DNA of 21,292 nt from a bacterium (GTDB lineage Bacteria > Desulfobacterota > JAPLJL01): positions 1 to 21,292 of the forward strand of contig JAQTNV010000059.1 in the NCBI GenBank assembly GCA_028713675.1, given 5' to 3'. The translations under genes were made by a program, and so were the position numbers. The notes under the pieces were generated by a model. That model did not search any database. It was not told the DNA's origin and saw only the letters and a program-made list of their open reading frames with translations. Of this stretch, positions 1 to 7,938 are shown in pieces (position 1 is the first letter of the stretch; the number at the start of each line of letters is the position of its first letter).

Positions 1-1829
1 GTCCCGCACTCGCGGCATTTGCCCTCGGCATCCACCTCGCGGGGGTAGCGGTAGCCGTGCCGGGGACAGCGCATGGTTTCCATCCGCACCATCCCCTGGG
101 TCAGCAGATTTTTAAAGGGCTCGGACTGTTCCTGGAGCCCGAGATCCCGGAGCACCCGGGTGTAATAGCGGCTGTAGAGCAGGTGCAGGATGGCGTGCTC
201 GATCCCCCCGACATACTGGTCCACCGGCATCCAGTGCCGGATCCGCGGGTCGAACATGGCCTGTTTCTGGTCGGGGCAGGCGTAGCGGGAAAAGTACCAG
301 GAGGATTCGACAAAGGTGTCGAAGGTGTCGGTTTCCCGCCGGGCCGGGCCCCCGCAAACCGGGCACCTGGTTTCCAGGAACTCCGGCACGGTGGCCAGCG
401 GCGAGCCGGCCAGGCCGGTTAATTTCACGTTCTCGGGAAGGACGACCGGAAGCTCCGCCTCCGGGACCGGCACCGTCCCGCATTTCCCGCAGTAGATCGC
501 CGGGATGGGGCAGCCCCAGTAGCGCTGGCGGGACACCCCCCAGTCGCGGAGCCGGTAGAGAACCCCTTTCCGGCCCAGGCCTTTTTCCTCCAGGAAATCC
601 AGGATCCGCGTGATGCCTTCCGGGCGGTTGCGGGTCCCGCTGAAGGCCCCGGAGTTGACCATCGCCCCGTCGCCTTCGTAGGCCTGGGTCATGGTCTCGG
701 GAGCAAGCTTTTCCCCCTCGGGTTGGATCACCACCAGGACGGGAAGCCGGTATTTGCGGGCGAACTCGAAATCCCGCTGGTCGTGGGCGGGGACGGACAT
801 GACCGCCCCGGTCCCGTATTCGAGCAGGACGAAATTGGCGATGTAGATCGGCATTTTCAGGCCGGTGAGCGGGTTCAGGCAATAAGCGCCGGTGAAAGCC
901 CCTTCCTTTTCGTAATCGGCGCTGGCGCGCTTTTCCCGGGAGAGGCGCTTGGCCTCGGCGGCGAAGCGGGCCACTTCGGCGGAGTGTTCCGAGCCGGCGG
1001 AAAGCCGGGGAACCAGCTCATGTTCAGGGGCCAGGACCATGAAAGTGGCGCCGAAGAGGGTGTCGGGGCGGGTGGTGAAGACCCGGATCCGCTCCGCGCC
1101 CGGGAGGGGTTTTTCCAGGGGGAAATCCACATAGCCCCCGAGGGATTTGCCGATCCAGTTCCGCTGCATGGTCAGAACCTGTTCGGGCCAGTTCCCCAGG
1201 GTTTTCATCCCCTCGAGCAGCTCCTCGCAGTAATCGGTGATCCGGAAGAACCAGCCGGGCAGGATGCGCTCCTCCACCGGGGTATCGGTGTGGCGGTAGC
1301 AGCAGCCGTTCTCGACCTGTTCGTTGGCGAGGACGGTCTGGCACTCCGGGCACCAGTTCAAACTGGTTTCCTTCCGATAGGCCATTCCCTTTTTGAGCAT
1401 CCGGACGAAAACCAGCTGCTCCCAGCGGTAATATTCGGGATCGCAGGTGGCCAGCTCCCGCCCCCAATCGTAGGAAAATCCCAGCCGCTTCAGCTGGCCG
1501 CGCATGACCCCGATATTGTCCCGGGTCCAGCGGGCGGGGTGGATCCCGCGCTCGATCGCGGCGTTTTCGGCCGGGAGCCCGAAGGCGTCCCAGCCCATCG
1601 GGTGGAGGACGTTCCGGCCGCGCATCCACTGGAAGCGGGCGACCACGTCCCCGATGGTATAGTTCCGGACGTGCCCCATGTGCAGGCGCCCGGAGGGATA
1701 AGGGAACATTTCCAGGAGATAGTATTTCGGCCGGGGGTCATCCTCCCGGGCCCGGTAAATCCCGGCTTCTTCCCACCGCGTCTGCCAGCGGGTTTCAACC
1801 TGCCCGGGTTCGTACTTGAGTTCTTCCAT
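1..1829 (-). CDS. leuS: Leucyl-tRNA synthetase, N-terminal 609 residues (runs off the left edge)
   Basis: Charges tRNA-Leu with leucine in the cytoplasm (class I aminoacyl-tRNA synthetase). The frame is open from the ATG at 1829 to the window edge with no stop, so the C-terminus is missing. The HIGH-type signature is HMGH at residues 50-53, preceded by MFPYPSGRL, which is typical of LeuS. It is followed by [16 protein letters not shown] and by the CP1 editing domain, with [12 protein letters not shown] and the [15 protein letters not shown] block. CPVCGG and [12 protein letters not shown] follow. The visible end has a CxxC pair (KCRECG) that in related enzymes lies just before the KMSKS loop, so KMSKS should be just outside the window. 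Bacterial LeuS is about 820-870 residues. The start lies 6 nt after the response-regulator stop, with no clear Shine-Dalgarno, so translation is probably coupled. It is the last visible gene of the sppA-HIT-GAF-RR-leuS run. Confidence 0.97.
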   Translation of the reverse strand, partial: MEELKYEPGQVETRWQTRWEEAGIYRAREDDPRPKYYLLEMFPYPSGRLHMGHVRNYTIGDVVARFQWMRGRNVLHPMGWDAFGLPAENAAIERGIHPARWTRDNIGVMRGQLKRLGFSYDWGRELATCDPEYYRWEQLVFVRMLKKGMAYRKETSLNWCPECQTVLANEQVENGCCYRHTDTPVEERILPGWFFRITDYCEELLEGMKTLGNWPEQVLTMQRNWIGKSLGGYVDFPLEKPLPGAERIRVFTTRPDTLFGATFMVLAPEHELVPRLSAGSEHSAEVARFAAEAKRLSREKRASADYEKEGAFTGAYCLNPLTGLKMPIYIANFVLLEYGTGAVMSVPAHDQRDFEFARKYRLPVLVVIQPEGEKLAPETMTQAYEGDGAMVNSGAFSGTRNRPEGITRILDFLEEKGLGRKGVLYRLRDWGVSRQRYWGCPIPAIYCGKCGTVPVPEAELPVVLPENVKLTGLAGSPLATVPEFLETRCPVCGGPARRETDTFDTFVESSWYFSRYACPDQKQAMFDPRIRHWMPVDQYVGGIEHAILHLLYSRYYTRVLRDLGLQEQSEPFKNLLTQGMVRMETMRCPRHGYRYPREVDAEGKCRECG

Positions 1830-1835
1830 GGCGCG

Positions 1836-2216
1836 TTACTCGACGATCCCGAGAAGCCGCTTGACGGTCTTGAGGATGACCGAGCCGGGGGTGGGCTTGG
1901 TCAGGTAGGCGTCCGCTCCCAGGGAGAGGGCCCGGTCCCGGTCGGCCTGGGCGCCCTCGGTGGTGAGGACCAGGACCGGGATCTTGGAATTGAGCGGCCC
2001 CTTGCGGATCAGGGAAAGCAGTTTGAGCCCGTCCATGATCGGCATGTTGATGTCGACCATGACCAGGTTGAAGTTTTCCAGGTTGAATTTCTTCAGGCCC
2101 TCCACCCCGTCGGCCGCCTCGGCAATCACCACGCCCGGAAGCCGCCGGAGCGCGAAGCAGATGAACTGCCGCATGGTCGGGGAATCCTCAACGACAAGGA
2201 TTTTGATCGGTGACAT
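1836..2216 (-). CDS. Single-domain response regulator (CheY-like receiver)
   Basis: 126 residues, the length of a bare receiver domain with no output domain. The phosphorylation set is complete: acidic pair E10/D11 (VVEDSP), phospho-acceptor D55 (MVDINMPIMDG), switch Thr at T85/T86 (VLTTEG) and conserved K107 followed by Pro (LTKPTP). Such proteins pass a phosphoryl signal from a histidine kinase to a partner by protein contact. No kinase is present in the window. The ATG overlaps the stop of the upstream GAF gene by one base (TGATG), so the two are translationally coupled and probably work together. It is followed 6 nt later by leuS. The target is unknown; chemotaxis, motility or polarity are possible but nothing here shows it. 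Confidence 0.93.
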   Translation of the reverse strand: MSPIKILVVEDSPTMRQFICFALRRLPGVVIAEAADGVEGLKKFNLENFNLVMVDINMPIMDGLKLLSLIRKGPLNSKIPVLVLTTEGAQADRDRALSLGADAYLTKPTPGSVILKTVKRLLGIVE

Positions 2217-3088
2217 CAGCGGGTCAGCAGGTCGATGAATCCGCGGAAGGTGGAAAGCCGGCGCTCGGATTCCGAGTAGAGCCGGGAGCTGAAAATGGCG
2301 GTGGCGGCGTGTCCGGCCAGGAGGGTGAAAAGCTCGTAATCCACTTCGGCGAACTGGGTTTTCTGCCGGAGCAGGCGGTAAAGCACGATCACCCCGATCA
2401 CGTATTCCTTGATCTTGAGGGGGATACAGACCAGGGGGTTGTTGATTTCCGTCTTTTCCGGCGAGGCGAAGTCCTTGCGGATGTAATTTTCCCCGGTCTC
2501 GGCCACCTTGCCGATGATGCCTTCCCCGATGGTGACGGCGGGAAAATCGTCCTGGGAAATACCCTCGGCGGCCACGACCAGGAGCTTGTCTTTTTTCTCG
2601 TCCCGGAGCAGGAGGACGAACTCCTCCGCCCCGATCAGGTTGATCACGATTTCCAGGATGATCTGGAGCACCTCCCGGTAATCCAGGGTGGAATGCAGCT
2701 GGTAGCTGGCGATGTAGAGATTGGCCAGGTTGTTGTTTTCTTCCTCGATCTCGACGTAGCGCTGGGCGAAATCCTGGTTTTCCTGCTCGATATTCGCGTA
2801 CTTTTCCCGGAGCTCTTCCTTCTCGCGGACGAGTTCCTGGATCCGGCGCTCGAGGTCCTGGATGGCGGTCTCCGGCTGCATGGCCCGCCGGAAATCGTTG
2901 TTTTCCTCTTCGAGCCGGACGACCCGGTAACGCAGCTTTTCGTTGATCCGCAGGAGTTCCTGGGTGAACTCCGCGCCTTTCTTGAAGACCTGCAGGAATT
3001 CCTGGGCCCGCTGGGAGACTTTGCTCTCTTCTTCCTTTTCCGCGCGGTCGTCCGGGGTCTGGGGGATTTCGGCTTCGGGTTTTTCCAT
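2216..3088 (-). CDS. Coiled-coil plus GAF-domain protein
   Basis: 290 residues, no signal peptide and no membrane segment, so cytoplasmic. Residues 1-30 are acidic and probably disordered. Residues about 45-125 are a long Glu/Arg-rich coiled coil (for example RRIQELVREKEELREKYANI). Residues about 130-270 form a GAF domain: SYQLHSTLDYREVLQIILE at its start, GEGIIGKVAETGE in the middle, then PLVCIPLKIKEYVIGVIVLY and a closing helix LAGHAATAIFSSRLYSESERR. GAF domains bind small ligands or mediate contacts; there is no attached kinase, cyclase or phosphodiesterase domain. Its one-base overlap with the following receiver gene suggests a sensor/scaffold working with that response regulator. It starts 3 nt after the HIT gene stop. 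The ligand is unknown. Confidence 0.85.
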   Translation of the reverse strand: MEKPEAEIPQTPDDRAEKEEESKVSQRAQEFLQVFKKGAEFTQELLRINEKLRYRVVRLEEENNDFRRAMQPETAIQDLERRIQELVREKEELREKYANIEQENQDFAQRYVEIEEENNNLANLYIASYQLHSTLDYREVLQIILEIVINLIGAEEFVLLLRDEKKDKLLVVAAEGISQDDFPAVTIGEGIIGKVAETGENYIRKDFASPEKTEINNPLVCIPLKIKEYVIGVIVLYRLLRQKTQFAEVDYELFTLLAGHAATAIFSSRLYSESERRLSTFRGFIDLLTR

Positions 3089-3091
3089 GGT

Positions 3092-3607
3092 TTAAACGGC
3101 TTTTTTCCGGCGCGCCGGGACTTTCCCGAGCCGGGCGAAAGCGGGTTTAAGTTTCAGATAGGTCCGGTCCAGATGCTCGGGCACCACCTTGACCTCGGCC
3201 AGGGCGGGCATGAAATTGGTGTCGCCGTTCCAGCGGGGGACCAGATGGAAGTGCAGGTGGTCCGCCACCCCCGCGCCGGCCACCCGGCCCAGGTTCATTC
3301 CCAGGTTGAAGCCTTCCGGGGCCATGGTTTCATCCAGAATCCGGACGCATTCCTGGAGCATGGCGAAAAGGGCGGATTGGGCCTGGGCCGGGAGGGAGGT
3401 GAGGTCGCCGGTGTGCTCCACCGGGCAGATGAGGAGATGCCCGCAGTTGTAGGGAAATCGGTTCATCATGACCATGACCCGCGGCCCCCGGTAAAGCACC
3501 AGGTCGCGGCGGTCGGTTTTGCGCCGGAAACGGTTGCAGAAAATACAGCCCTTTTCCGGTTCCTGCCGGATGTATTCGATCCGCCAAGGCGCCCACAGGT
3601 GCTGCAT
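3092..3607 (-). CDS. HIT-family nucleotide hydrolase/phosphorylase (Ap4A phosphorylase-like)
   Basis: 171 residues. The histidine-triad motif is HLHFHLVPRW (H117, H119, H121), whose central His is the nucleophile in this family. The N-terminus LWAPWRIEYI, the CIFC pair (C21, C24) and the WNGDTNFMP block after the triad match the subgroup that includes the mycobacterial diadenosine tetraphosphate phosphorylase Rv2613c, rather than the shorter Hint proteins. The expected role is cleavage of Ap4A-like dinucleotides or related nucleotidyl substrates in the cytoplasm; the exact substrate cannot be read from the sequence. The two cysteines, with a downstream His, may bind zinc. The ATG lies 3 nt after the sppA stop, and the gene is followed 3 nt later by the GAF protein, so it is inside a tight operon. 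Confidence 0.92.
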   Translation of the reverse strand: MQHLWAPWRIEYIRQEPEKGCIFCNRFRRKTDRRDLVLYRGPRVMVMMNRFPYNCGHLLICPVEHTGDLTSLPAQAQSALFAMLQECVRILDETMAPEGFNLGMNLGRVAGAGVADHLHFHLVPRWNGDTNFMPALAEVKVVPEHLDRTYLKLKPAFARLGKVPARRKKAV

Positions 3608-3610
3608 GGT

Positions 3611-4480
3611 TCACCACCCGGAATCGAATTTAAGCTGGAGCCGGCTCGAAGAGGAATTCTGGTTTTCCAGCAGGTCCCGCCAGCGGGGGAACCGGGAGGA
3701 CGGATAGACCAGGACCGGTTCGCCCGAGATCCCCACCTTGCCGGCGAGGTACTCGACCGCCCGCTGGAAGCTGCCGAGCTCGTCGACCAGGCCCAGGCCC
3801 TTGGCCTCGACCCCGGAAAAAACCCGGCCGTCGGCCAGGGCGGTTACTTTCGCCAGCGGCAGCTTCCGGGACTGGGAAACCGCCTTGATGAACTGTTGGT
3901 TGATCCCGTTGGCGAGCTTCTGCAGGTACGCCTCTTCCTCCGGGGTCATCTTCCGGAGGGGAGAGCCGATATCCTTGAACTTTCCGCTCTTGATGGTTTT
4001 GGTCTCGATCTTGGCCCAGTGGAGCAGGCCCTGGACGTTGACGGTCTCCATGATCACGCCGATGGAGCCGGTCAGGGTGCCGGGATTGGCAAAAACCCGG
4101 TCGGCGGCCACGGCCACGTAAAATCCTCCGGAGGCGGAAACCGATCCCAGCGAGGCCACCACCGGTTTTTTCTCCCGGAGCTTAATGATTTCCTCGTAGA
4201 TTTCCTGGACCGGCGCCACCGCCCCGCCCGGGGAGTCGACCCGGAGGATGACCCCCTTGATGGAATCATCCTGGCGGAACTTGTGCAGGCGCTCCACCAG
4301 CAGATCGGATTCGGTAATGGTTCCCTGGATCTCGATGATCCCGATTTTGCCTTTGCCCAGGCCGGCGAGAAAATTCCCGCCGGATCCCGGGGAGCGCAGG
4401 GCGAAGAAGAGCATCACCAGAAAGGAGAAAAGAATCAGGAGGCCGGAAAAAATTCCCAGCCGGCGCACGGCTTGGTTCAT
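3611..4480 (-). CDS. sppA: Signal peptide peptidase SppA, short (36K) form
   Basis: 289 residues, the size of the single-domain SppA found in Bacillus and many Gram-negatives rather than the 67K double-domain E. coli form. Residues 8-28 are one N-terminal membrane anchor (GIFSGLLILFSFLVMLFFAL). The ClpP/crotonase-like fold follows, with ILRVDSPGG at 78-86, the nucleophile motif SVSASGGFY (catalytic Ser117) and the general-base Lys in IKSGKFKDIGSP. K169 has the 52-residue spacing expected from Bacillus SppA. GSIGVIMETVN (138-148) follows the active Ser. The protein cleaves remnant signal peptides in the cytoplasmic membrane, with the catalytic domain outside. It follows rpsA after a 149-bp gap holding a palindromic repeat and is the first gene of the tight run leading to leuS. 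No clear Shine-Dalgarno precedes the ATG. Confidence 0.95.
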   Translation of the reverse strand: MNQAVRRLGIFSGLLILFSFLVMLFFALRSPGSGGNFLAGLGKGKIGIIEIQGTITESDLLVERLHKFRQDDSIKGVILRVDSPGGAVAPVQEIYEEIIKLREKKPVVASLGSVSASGGFYVAVAADRVFANPGTLTGSIGVIMETVNVQGLLHWAKIETKTIKSGKFKDIGSPLRKMTPEEEAYLQKLANGINQQFIKAVSQSRKLPLAKVTALADGRVFSGVEAKGLGLVDELGSFQRAVEYLAGKVGISGEPVLVYPSSRFPRWRDLLENQNSSSSRLQLKFDSGW

Positions 4481-4510
4481 AAATTTATTTTGTCGGAGAA
4501 CCCTTTTTTA

Positions 4511-4624
4511 GACACGGATTGTCACGGACAAAACGGATTTGATTCAAATCCCTTCAGATTTTCAGAATCCTGAATTTATCCGGGATAAATTCTAAAAATC
4601 CGAGTGATCCGTGTGATCCGCGTC
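4511..4624. repeat. Imperfect palindromic intergenic repeat between rpsA and sppA
   Basis: The left arm (4511-4530) begins GACACGGATTGTCACGGAC. The right arm (4606-4624) ends GATCCGTGTGATCCGCGTC, its imperfect reverse complement. Nested inside are a perfect 10-bp inverted repeat with a single-base centre (4572-4581 and 4583-4592, GAATTTATCC/GGATAAATTC) and a 5-bp pair TTCAG/CTGAA (4561-4574). The element fills nearly all of the space between rpsA and sppA. The CACGGAT/ATCCGTG arms resemble a short intergenic repeat I know from several bacterial genomes. Transcribed RNA would fold and could affect read-through into sppA. There is no T-tract at its end, so it is not a standard terminator. Confidence 0.7.
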
Positions 4625-4629
4625 AAGTT

Positions 4630-6231
4630 TTACTCTAAAGCCTTCAGCGAAAGGCCGATCCGTTTTTCCTCCGGGTCCACGTGCAGGATCATCACCTTGA
4701 CCTCGTCGCCGGGCTTGGCCACGTCCTGGGGGCTCCGGACCCGCTCGTTGCTCAATTCGGAAATATGGATCAGGCCTTCCACGCCCGGCTCCAGTTCCAC
4801 GAAGAGGCCGAACTCGGTCGCGCCCCGCACCAGACCGGTGATCTCCTGGCCCGGGCGGTAGCGTTCGGAGATGCCCACCCAGGGGTCCGCTTCCAGCTGC
4901 TTGATCCCGAGGGAAAAACGCTCGTTTTCCTTGTCGATATTCAGGACCGCGGCTTCGACGATGTCCCCCTTCTTGTAGATTTCGGAGGGGTGGGAGACCC
5001 GCCGGTTCCAGGTCAGGTCGGAGATATGCACCAGGCCGTCGATCCCTTCCTCCACCTCGATGAAGATTCCGAAATCGGTCACGCTCTTGACCCGGCCCTT
5101 GATCCGGGTGCCGAGCGGGTAGCGGTCGGGGAGGGTTTCCCAGGGATTGGGCTCGATCTGGCGCATCCCCAGGGAGATCCGCTTGCTGGCCGGATCCACG
5201 TCCAGGACCGCGGCCTCCACTTCCGAGCCCACCTCCACGATCTGGGAGGGGTGCTTGATCCGCTTGGTCCAGGACATTTCCGAGATATGAATCAAACCTT
5301 CCACCCCTTCCTCGAGTTCCACGAAGGCGCCGTAGTCGGTCAGGCTGACCACCTTGCCCTTGACCCGGGCGGACAGGGGATATTTTTTCTCCACGTTGAT
5401 CCAGGGATCGGACTTCATCTGCTTCAGGCCCAGCGAAACCCGTTCCCGCTCGGGATCGAATTTCAGCACCTTGACCCGGATCTTGTCGCCCGGGTTCAGA
5501 ACCTCGGAAGGATGATTGACCCGTTTCCAGGAGAGATCGGTAATGTGCAGCAGACCGTCGATCCCGCCCAGATCAATGAAAGCGCCGTAATCCAGGATGT
5601 TTTTCACCACCCCTTCGATCTCCTGTCCCTCTTCCAGGTTGCGCAGGGTTTCCACCTTGAGCTTTTCCCGTTCCTTCTCCAGGACCGCGCGGTGCGAAAC
5701 CACCACGTTGCCCCGGGTGCGGGTGAGCTTCAGGATCTGGAGGGGAATGGTTTTTCCGACGAAGGCGTCGAGGTTCCGCACCGGCTTGATGTCGACCTGG
5801 GAGCCCGGCAGGAAAGCCTTGATCCCGATATCCACGGTCAGGCCGCCCTTGACCCGGGAGATGACCCGGCCTTCCACCCTGGCCCCGGTTTCGAAGATCT
5901 TGTTGAGTTCCTCCCAGACCCGGATGCGCACGGCCTTGTCCCGGGAGAGCAGGATCAGACCTTCCTCGTCTTCCTTTTTCTCGACCAGGACCTCAACCTC
6001 TTCCCCCACCTGGGCGGTGAACTGGCCGTCCGACCCGTAAAATTCGCGGATATGGACGGTGCCCTCGGACTTGTAGCCGATGTCAACCAGGACCGAGTCC
6101 TGGGTGATGGCGACAATCTTCCCCTTGATTACTTCCCCTTCCCGGATCTCCTTGAGTCCCGTTTTCAGGAATTGCGAGAGATCGATTTCTCCTTCGCGGA
6201 GTGTGACTGGAGTTACGTTCGCTTCGGACAA
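4630..6231 (-). CDS. rpsA: 30S ribosomal protein S1, six S1 domains
   Basis: 533 residues, close to E. coli S1 (557). Six S1/OB-fold RNA-binding repeats lie at about residues 31-98, 116-182, 202-270, 286-356, 373-443 and 460-530. Repeats 3-6 are the most alike, each with a DYGAFV-like or DFGIFI-like strand, GLIHIS and DLSW/EMSW/DLTW motifs and the HPSE linker. S1 delivers mRNA to the 30S subunit. The start is TTG at 6231: no in-frame ATG exists near the N-terminus, and GGAAGGGG sits 4 nt upstream. The first 19 nt overlap the 3' end of ispH. The ispH-rpsA pairing is conserved in Clostridia, where the two are sometimes fused, and in Desulfobacterota-like genomes. Confidence 0.96.
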   Translation of the reverse strand: MSEANVTPVTLREGEIDLSQFLKTGLKEIREGEVIKGKIVAITQDSVLVDIGYKSEGTVHIREFYGSDGQFTAQVGEEVEVLVEKKEDEEGLILLSRDKAVRIRVWEELNKIFETGARVEGRVISRVKGGLTVDIGIKAFLPGSQVDIKPVRNLDAFVGKTIPLQILKLTRTRGNVVVSHRAVLEKEREKLKVETLRNLEEGQEIEGVVKNILDYGAFIDLGGIDGLLHITDLSWKRVNHPSEVLNPGDKIRVKVLKFDPERERVSLGLKQMKSDPWINVEKKYPLSARVKGKVVSLTDYGAFVELEEGVEGLIHISEMSWTKRIKHPSQIVEVGSEVEAAVLDVDPASKRISLGMRQIEPNPWETLPDRYPLGTRIKGRVKSVTDFGIFIEVEEGIDGLVHISDLTWNRRVSHPSEIYKKGDIVEAAVLNIDKENERFSLGIKQLEADPWVGISERYRPGQEITGLVRGATEFGLFVELEPGVEGLIHISELSNERVRSPQDVAKPGDEVKVMILHVDPEEKRIGLSLKALE

Positions 6232-7142
6232 TTTTCCCCTTCCTTTCTTCTTGGCTTAGGCCCAGAGCCTTTCCCAGTTGAATAAATTTCCTCTATCATA
6301 CGTTCGATCAACCATAACGGGGTCGAGGTCCCCGTGGTGACACCCAGCGCATACTGGGATTTTTCCCTCCGAAAATCAAGCTCTTGCAGGCGCTCAATCT
6401 GGAAGGTGCAGGGATTAACCTTCCGGCAGATTTCAAAAAGCCGGGAGGTATTCGCACTGTTTTTACCCCCTATAACTAGCATAGTGTCGACCAGTTTCGC
6501 AAGGTCTGAAGCCTCTTCCTGGCGCTTTAGGGTTACAGGGCATAGGGTATTGATAATCCTGAGTTCTTCGGTCTTTCCCAAGAGGAAATCCACCACTTCC
6601 TGCACTTTATGCAGGGGCTGGGTGGTCTGCGCCACCACCCCGATCCGCCCTTTCAGCTTTATTTTCTTCAGGTCCGCGAGCCCCCCTACCACCTGACCCC
6701 GGCCCTTTTCCTGGCTCAAGACCCCCTGGACTTCCGGATGGTTCCGGTCTCCCACCACGATCACCTTGTATCCTTCCCGGACGAGCCCCCGGTAGGCCGC
6801 CTGCAGGCGCTTCACGATCGCGCAGGTGGTGTCGATTATACACAGGCCCCGCTTCCGGGCCGCGGCCAATTCGCCCGGGGTGGCGCCGTGCGAGCGGATC
6901 AGGAGGCAGGCGCCGCGGGGAATCTCATCGATGCGCCGGACCACTTTGAGCCCCATTCCGGTCAAACGCTCCATTTCCGGGGGGTTATGAATGATCGGGC
7001 CGATGGAATAGATCGGGTCCCGCCTGGTTTTCAGGGCCGATTCCGAAAGCTCCACCGCCCGCTTGACCCCGGAGCAGAAACCGATGGAACGGGTGGGGAT
7101 GATTTTCAGGCGCGGACAGGGTTTTTTCGATATTTTTGGCAT
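6213..7142 (-). CDS. ispH: 4-hydroxy-3-methylbut-2-enyl diphosphate reductase (LytB/IspH)
   Basis: Last step of the MEP isoprenoid pathway: reduces HMBPP to IPP and DMAPP in the cytoplasm using an iron-sulfur cluster. 309 residues, normal for the family. The three cluster cysteines are C23 (GFCSGV), C107 (DTTCAIV) and C201 (INTLCPVT). Substrate-pocket residues are present: H52 (IIHN), H85 (RSHGA), H135 and the proton-relay Glu E137 (NHPEVQG), the AQTTQ threonines (T173/T174) and the NSANTSRL loop. The C-terminus is Lys/Arg-rich (KGSGPKPRRKEG) and overlaps the rpsA start by 19 nt, so the two genes are translationally linked. The 184 bp between cmk and ispH hold a hairpin and a palindromic repeat, so ispH may have its own transcript or lie in a long leader. 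Confidence 0.97.
   Translation of the reverse strand: MPKISKKPCPRLKIIPTRSIGFCSGVKRAVELSESALKTRRDPIYSIGPIIHNPPEMERLTGMGLKVVRRIDEIPRGACLLIRSHGATPGELAAARKRGLCIIDTTCAIVKRLQAAYRGLVREGYKVIVVGDRNHPEVQGVLSQEKGRGQVVGGLADLKKIKLKGRIGVVAQTTQPLHKVQEVVDFLLGKTEELRIINTLCPVTLKRQEEASDLAKLVDTMLVIGGKNSANTSRLFEICRKVNPCTFQIERLQELDFRREKSQYALGVTTGTSTPLWLIERMIEEIYSTGKGSGPKPRRKEGENCPKRT
6236..6243 (-). promoter_or_regulatory. Ribosome binding site of rpsA (supports a TTG start)
   Basis: On the minus strand GGAAGGGG is followed by AAAA and then TTG. It lies inside the 3' end of ispH. It decides the rpsA start because no ATG is available in frame. Confidence 0.6.
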
Positions 7143-7159
7143 AATCTTTTTTATTCGTT

Positions 7160-7183
7160 GGGGCAGCCTTCTACGGCCGCCCC
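7160..7183. other. GC-rich hairpin in the ispH leader
   Basis: GGGGCAGCC (7160-7168) pairs with GGCCGCCCC (7175-7183) with one mismatch across a 6-nt loop. It lies 18 nt upstream of the ispH start. On the minus strand it is not followed by a T-run, so I do not call it a terminator. It could be a leader structure or an element remnant. Confidence 0.4.
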
Positions 7184-7208
7184 TTTCACATTTGAATACT
7201 TAATTGGA

Positions 7209-7295
7209 TTGTCATTGCGAGCGACCGGAGGGAGCGTGGCAATCTCTTGACTCAGGCTGAGATTGCTTCGTCGCTAACGCTCCTCGCAATGACAA
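7209..7295. repeat. Palindromic TCATTGCGAG-type intergenic element between cmk and ispH
   Basis: Inverted termini TTGTCATTGCGAG (7209-7221) and CTCGCAATGACAA (7283-7295) are exact reverse complements. Inner arms GGCAATCTC (7238-7246) and GAGATTGC (7259-7266) also pair. The 87-bp element is almost wholly self-complementary and non-coding. I recognise it as the type of short palindrome whose ends read TCATTGCGAGCG and GCAATCTC, scattered between genes in many bacterial genomes and probably a MITE/REP-like non-autonomous element. No transposase is nearby. Confidence 0.85.
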
Positions 7296-7326
7296 CCAAA
7301 TGAGAAGATCTGTTGGACTCACTGCC

Positions 7327-7938
7327 CTAACTCTTCCCGATCTGCCGGAGCATGGTTTCCACCACCTCCGCGATCCCCAGGCCGGTGGTGTCGATCACGA
7401 CGGCCCCTTCCGGGACGATCAGGGGGGAGGCTTTCCGGGTCCGGTCCCGCGCGTCCCGGGCGGAGATTTCCGCCTCGACCTCTTCGGTCTTCAGACTCTC
7501 CCCCTTTCCGGCCAGTTCTTCCTGGCGGCGCCGGGTCCGGGTGGAAAGGGAGGCGTCGAGAAAAAACTTATGTTCCGCTCCGGGGAAAACCACGCTCCCC
7601 ATGTCCCGTCCCTCCGCGACCAGATTGCCGTCTTCCGCGATTTTCCGCTGGCACGCGAGCAGGTCCCGCCGGACCTCGGGAAGGGCGGAGAGGAGGGAGG
7701 CCAGATCGCCGATCTCAGGCAGATAGAATTCCGGCCGGGGATGAAATAAATCCAGGCCGGGGATGAGCCCGCAGATTTCCGCCCGGTCGTCGGGGTCGAT
7801 CTTTTTCTCCCGGACGGCGAAGGCCAGGGCCCGGTAGACGCTCCCGCTCTCGAAGAAACGGAAGCCCAGCCGCCGGGAAAGCTCCCGGCCCACCGTGCTC
7901 TTGCCCGCCCCGGCGGGCCCGTCAATGGTGATGATCAT
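7327..7938 (-). CDS. cmk: Cytidylate kinase, complete copy
   Basis: Phosphorylates CMP/dCMP with ATP for nucleotide recycling in the cytoplasm. 203 residues from the ATG at 7938, slightly shorter than the usual 215-230. P-loop GPAGAGKST at residues 7-15, then RLGFRFFESGSVYRALA (substrate entry), EGRDMGSVVFP, the Arg-rich lid region ISARDARDRTRKASPL and VVIDTTGL near the C-terminus. The frame stays open upstream to a TTG at 7983, but family alignment begins at MIITIDGPAG and AGGAAT sits about 7 nt before the ATG, so I chose the ATG. The first 191 nt are duplicated exactly at 10350-10540. Sequence upstream of the ATG is unlike that between aroA and the other copy. In related genomes cmk directly follows aroA; here 2.7 kb separate them. 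Confidence 0.95.
   Translation of the reverse strand: MIITIDGPAGAGKSTVGRELSRRLGFRFFESGSVYRALAFAVREKKIDPDDRAEICGLIPGLDLFHPRPEFYLPEIGDLASLLSALPEVRRDLLACQRKIAEDGNLVAEGRDMGSVVFPGAEHKFFLDASLSTRTRRRQEELAGKGESLKTEEVEAEISARDARDRTRKASPLIVPEGAVVIDTTGLGIAEVVETMLRQIGKS
7748..7938 (-). repeat. 191-bp direct repeat, copy A (5' end of the complete cmk)
   Basis: Identical base for base to 10350-10540, same orientation, offset 2602. The match stops exactly at the cmk start codon on one side. On the other side it continues for about 15 bp with three mismatches (7733-7747 against 10335-10349). Confidence 0.95.

Noticed and set aside
723-2213. A 496-codon plus-strand open frame
   Set aside because: Antisense to leuS and the response regulator, both with clear motifs; composition artefact.
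2210-4573. A 787-codon open frame on the plus strand
   Set aside because: It lies antisense to rpsA-side sppA, HIT and GAF genes, which have clear families. Its translation is Gly/Pro/Leu/Asp-rich with no domain. Such long antisense frames are expected where codon third positions are GC-rich.
4681-6285. A 534-codon plus-strand open frame
   Set aside because: Antisense to rpsA, with no domain; shadow of the S1 repeats.
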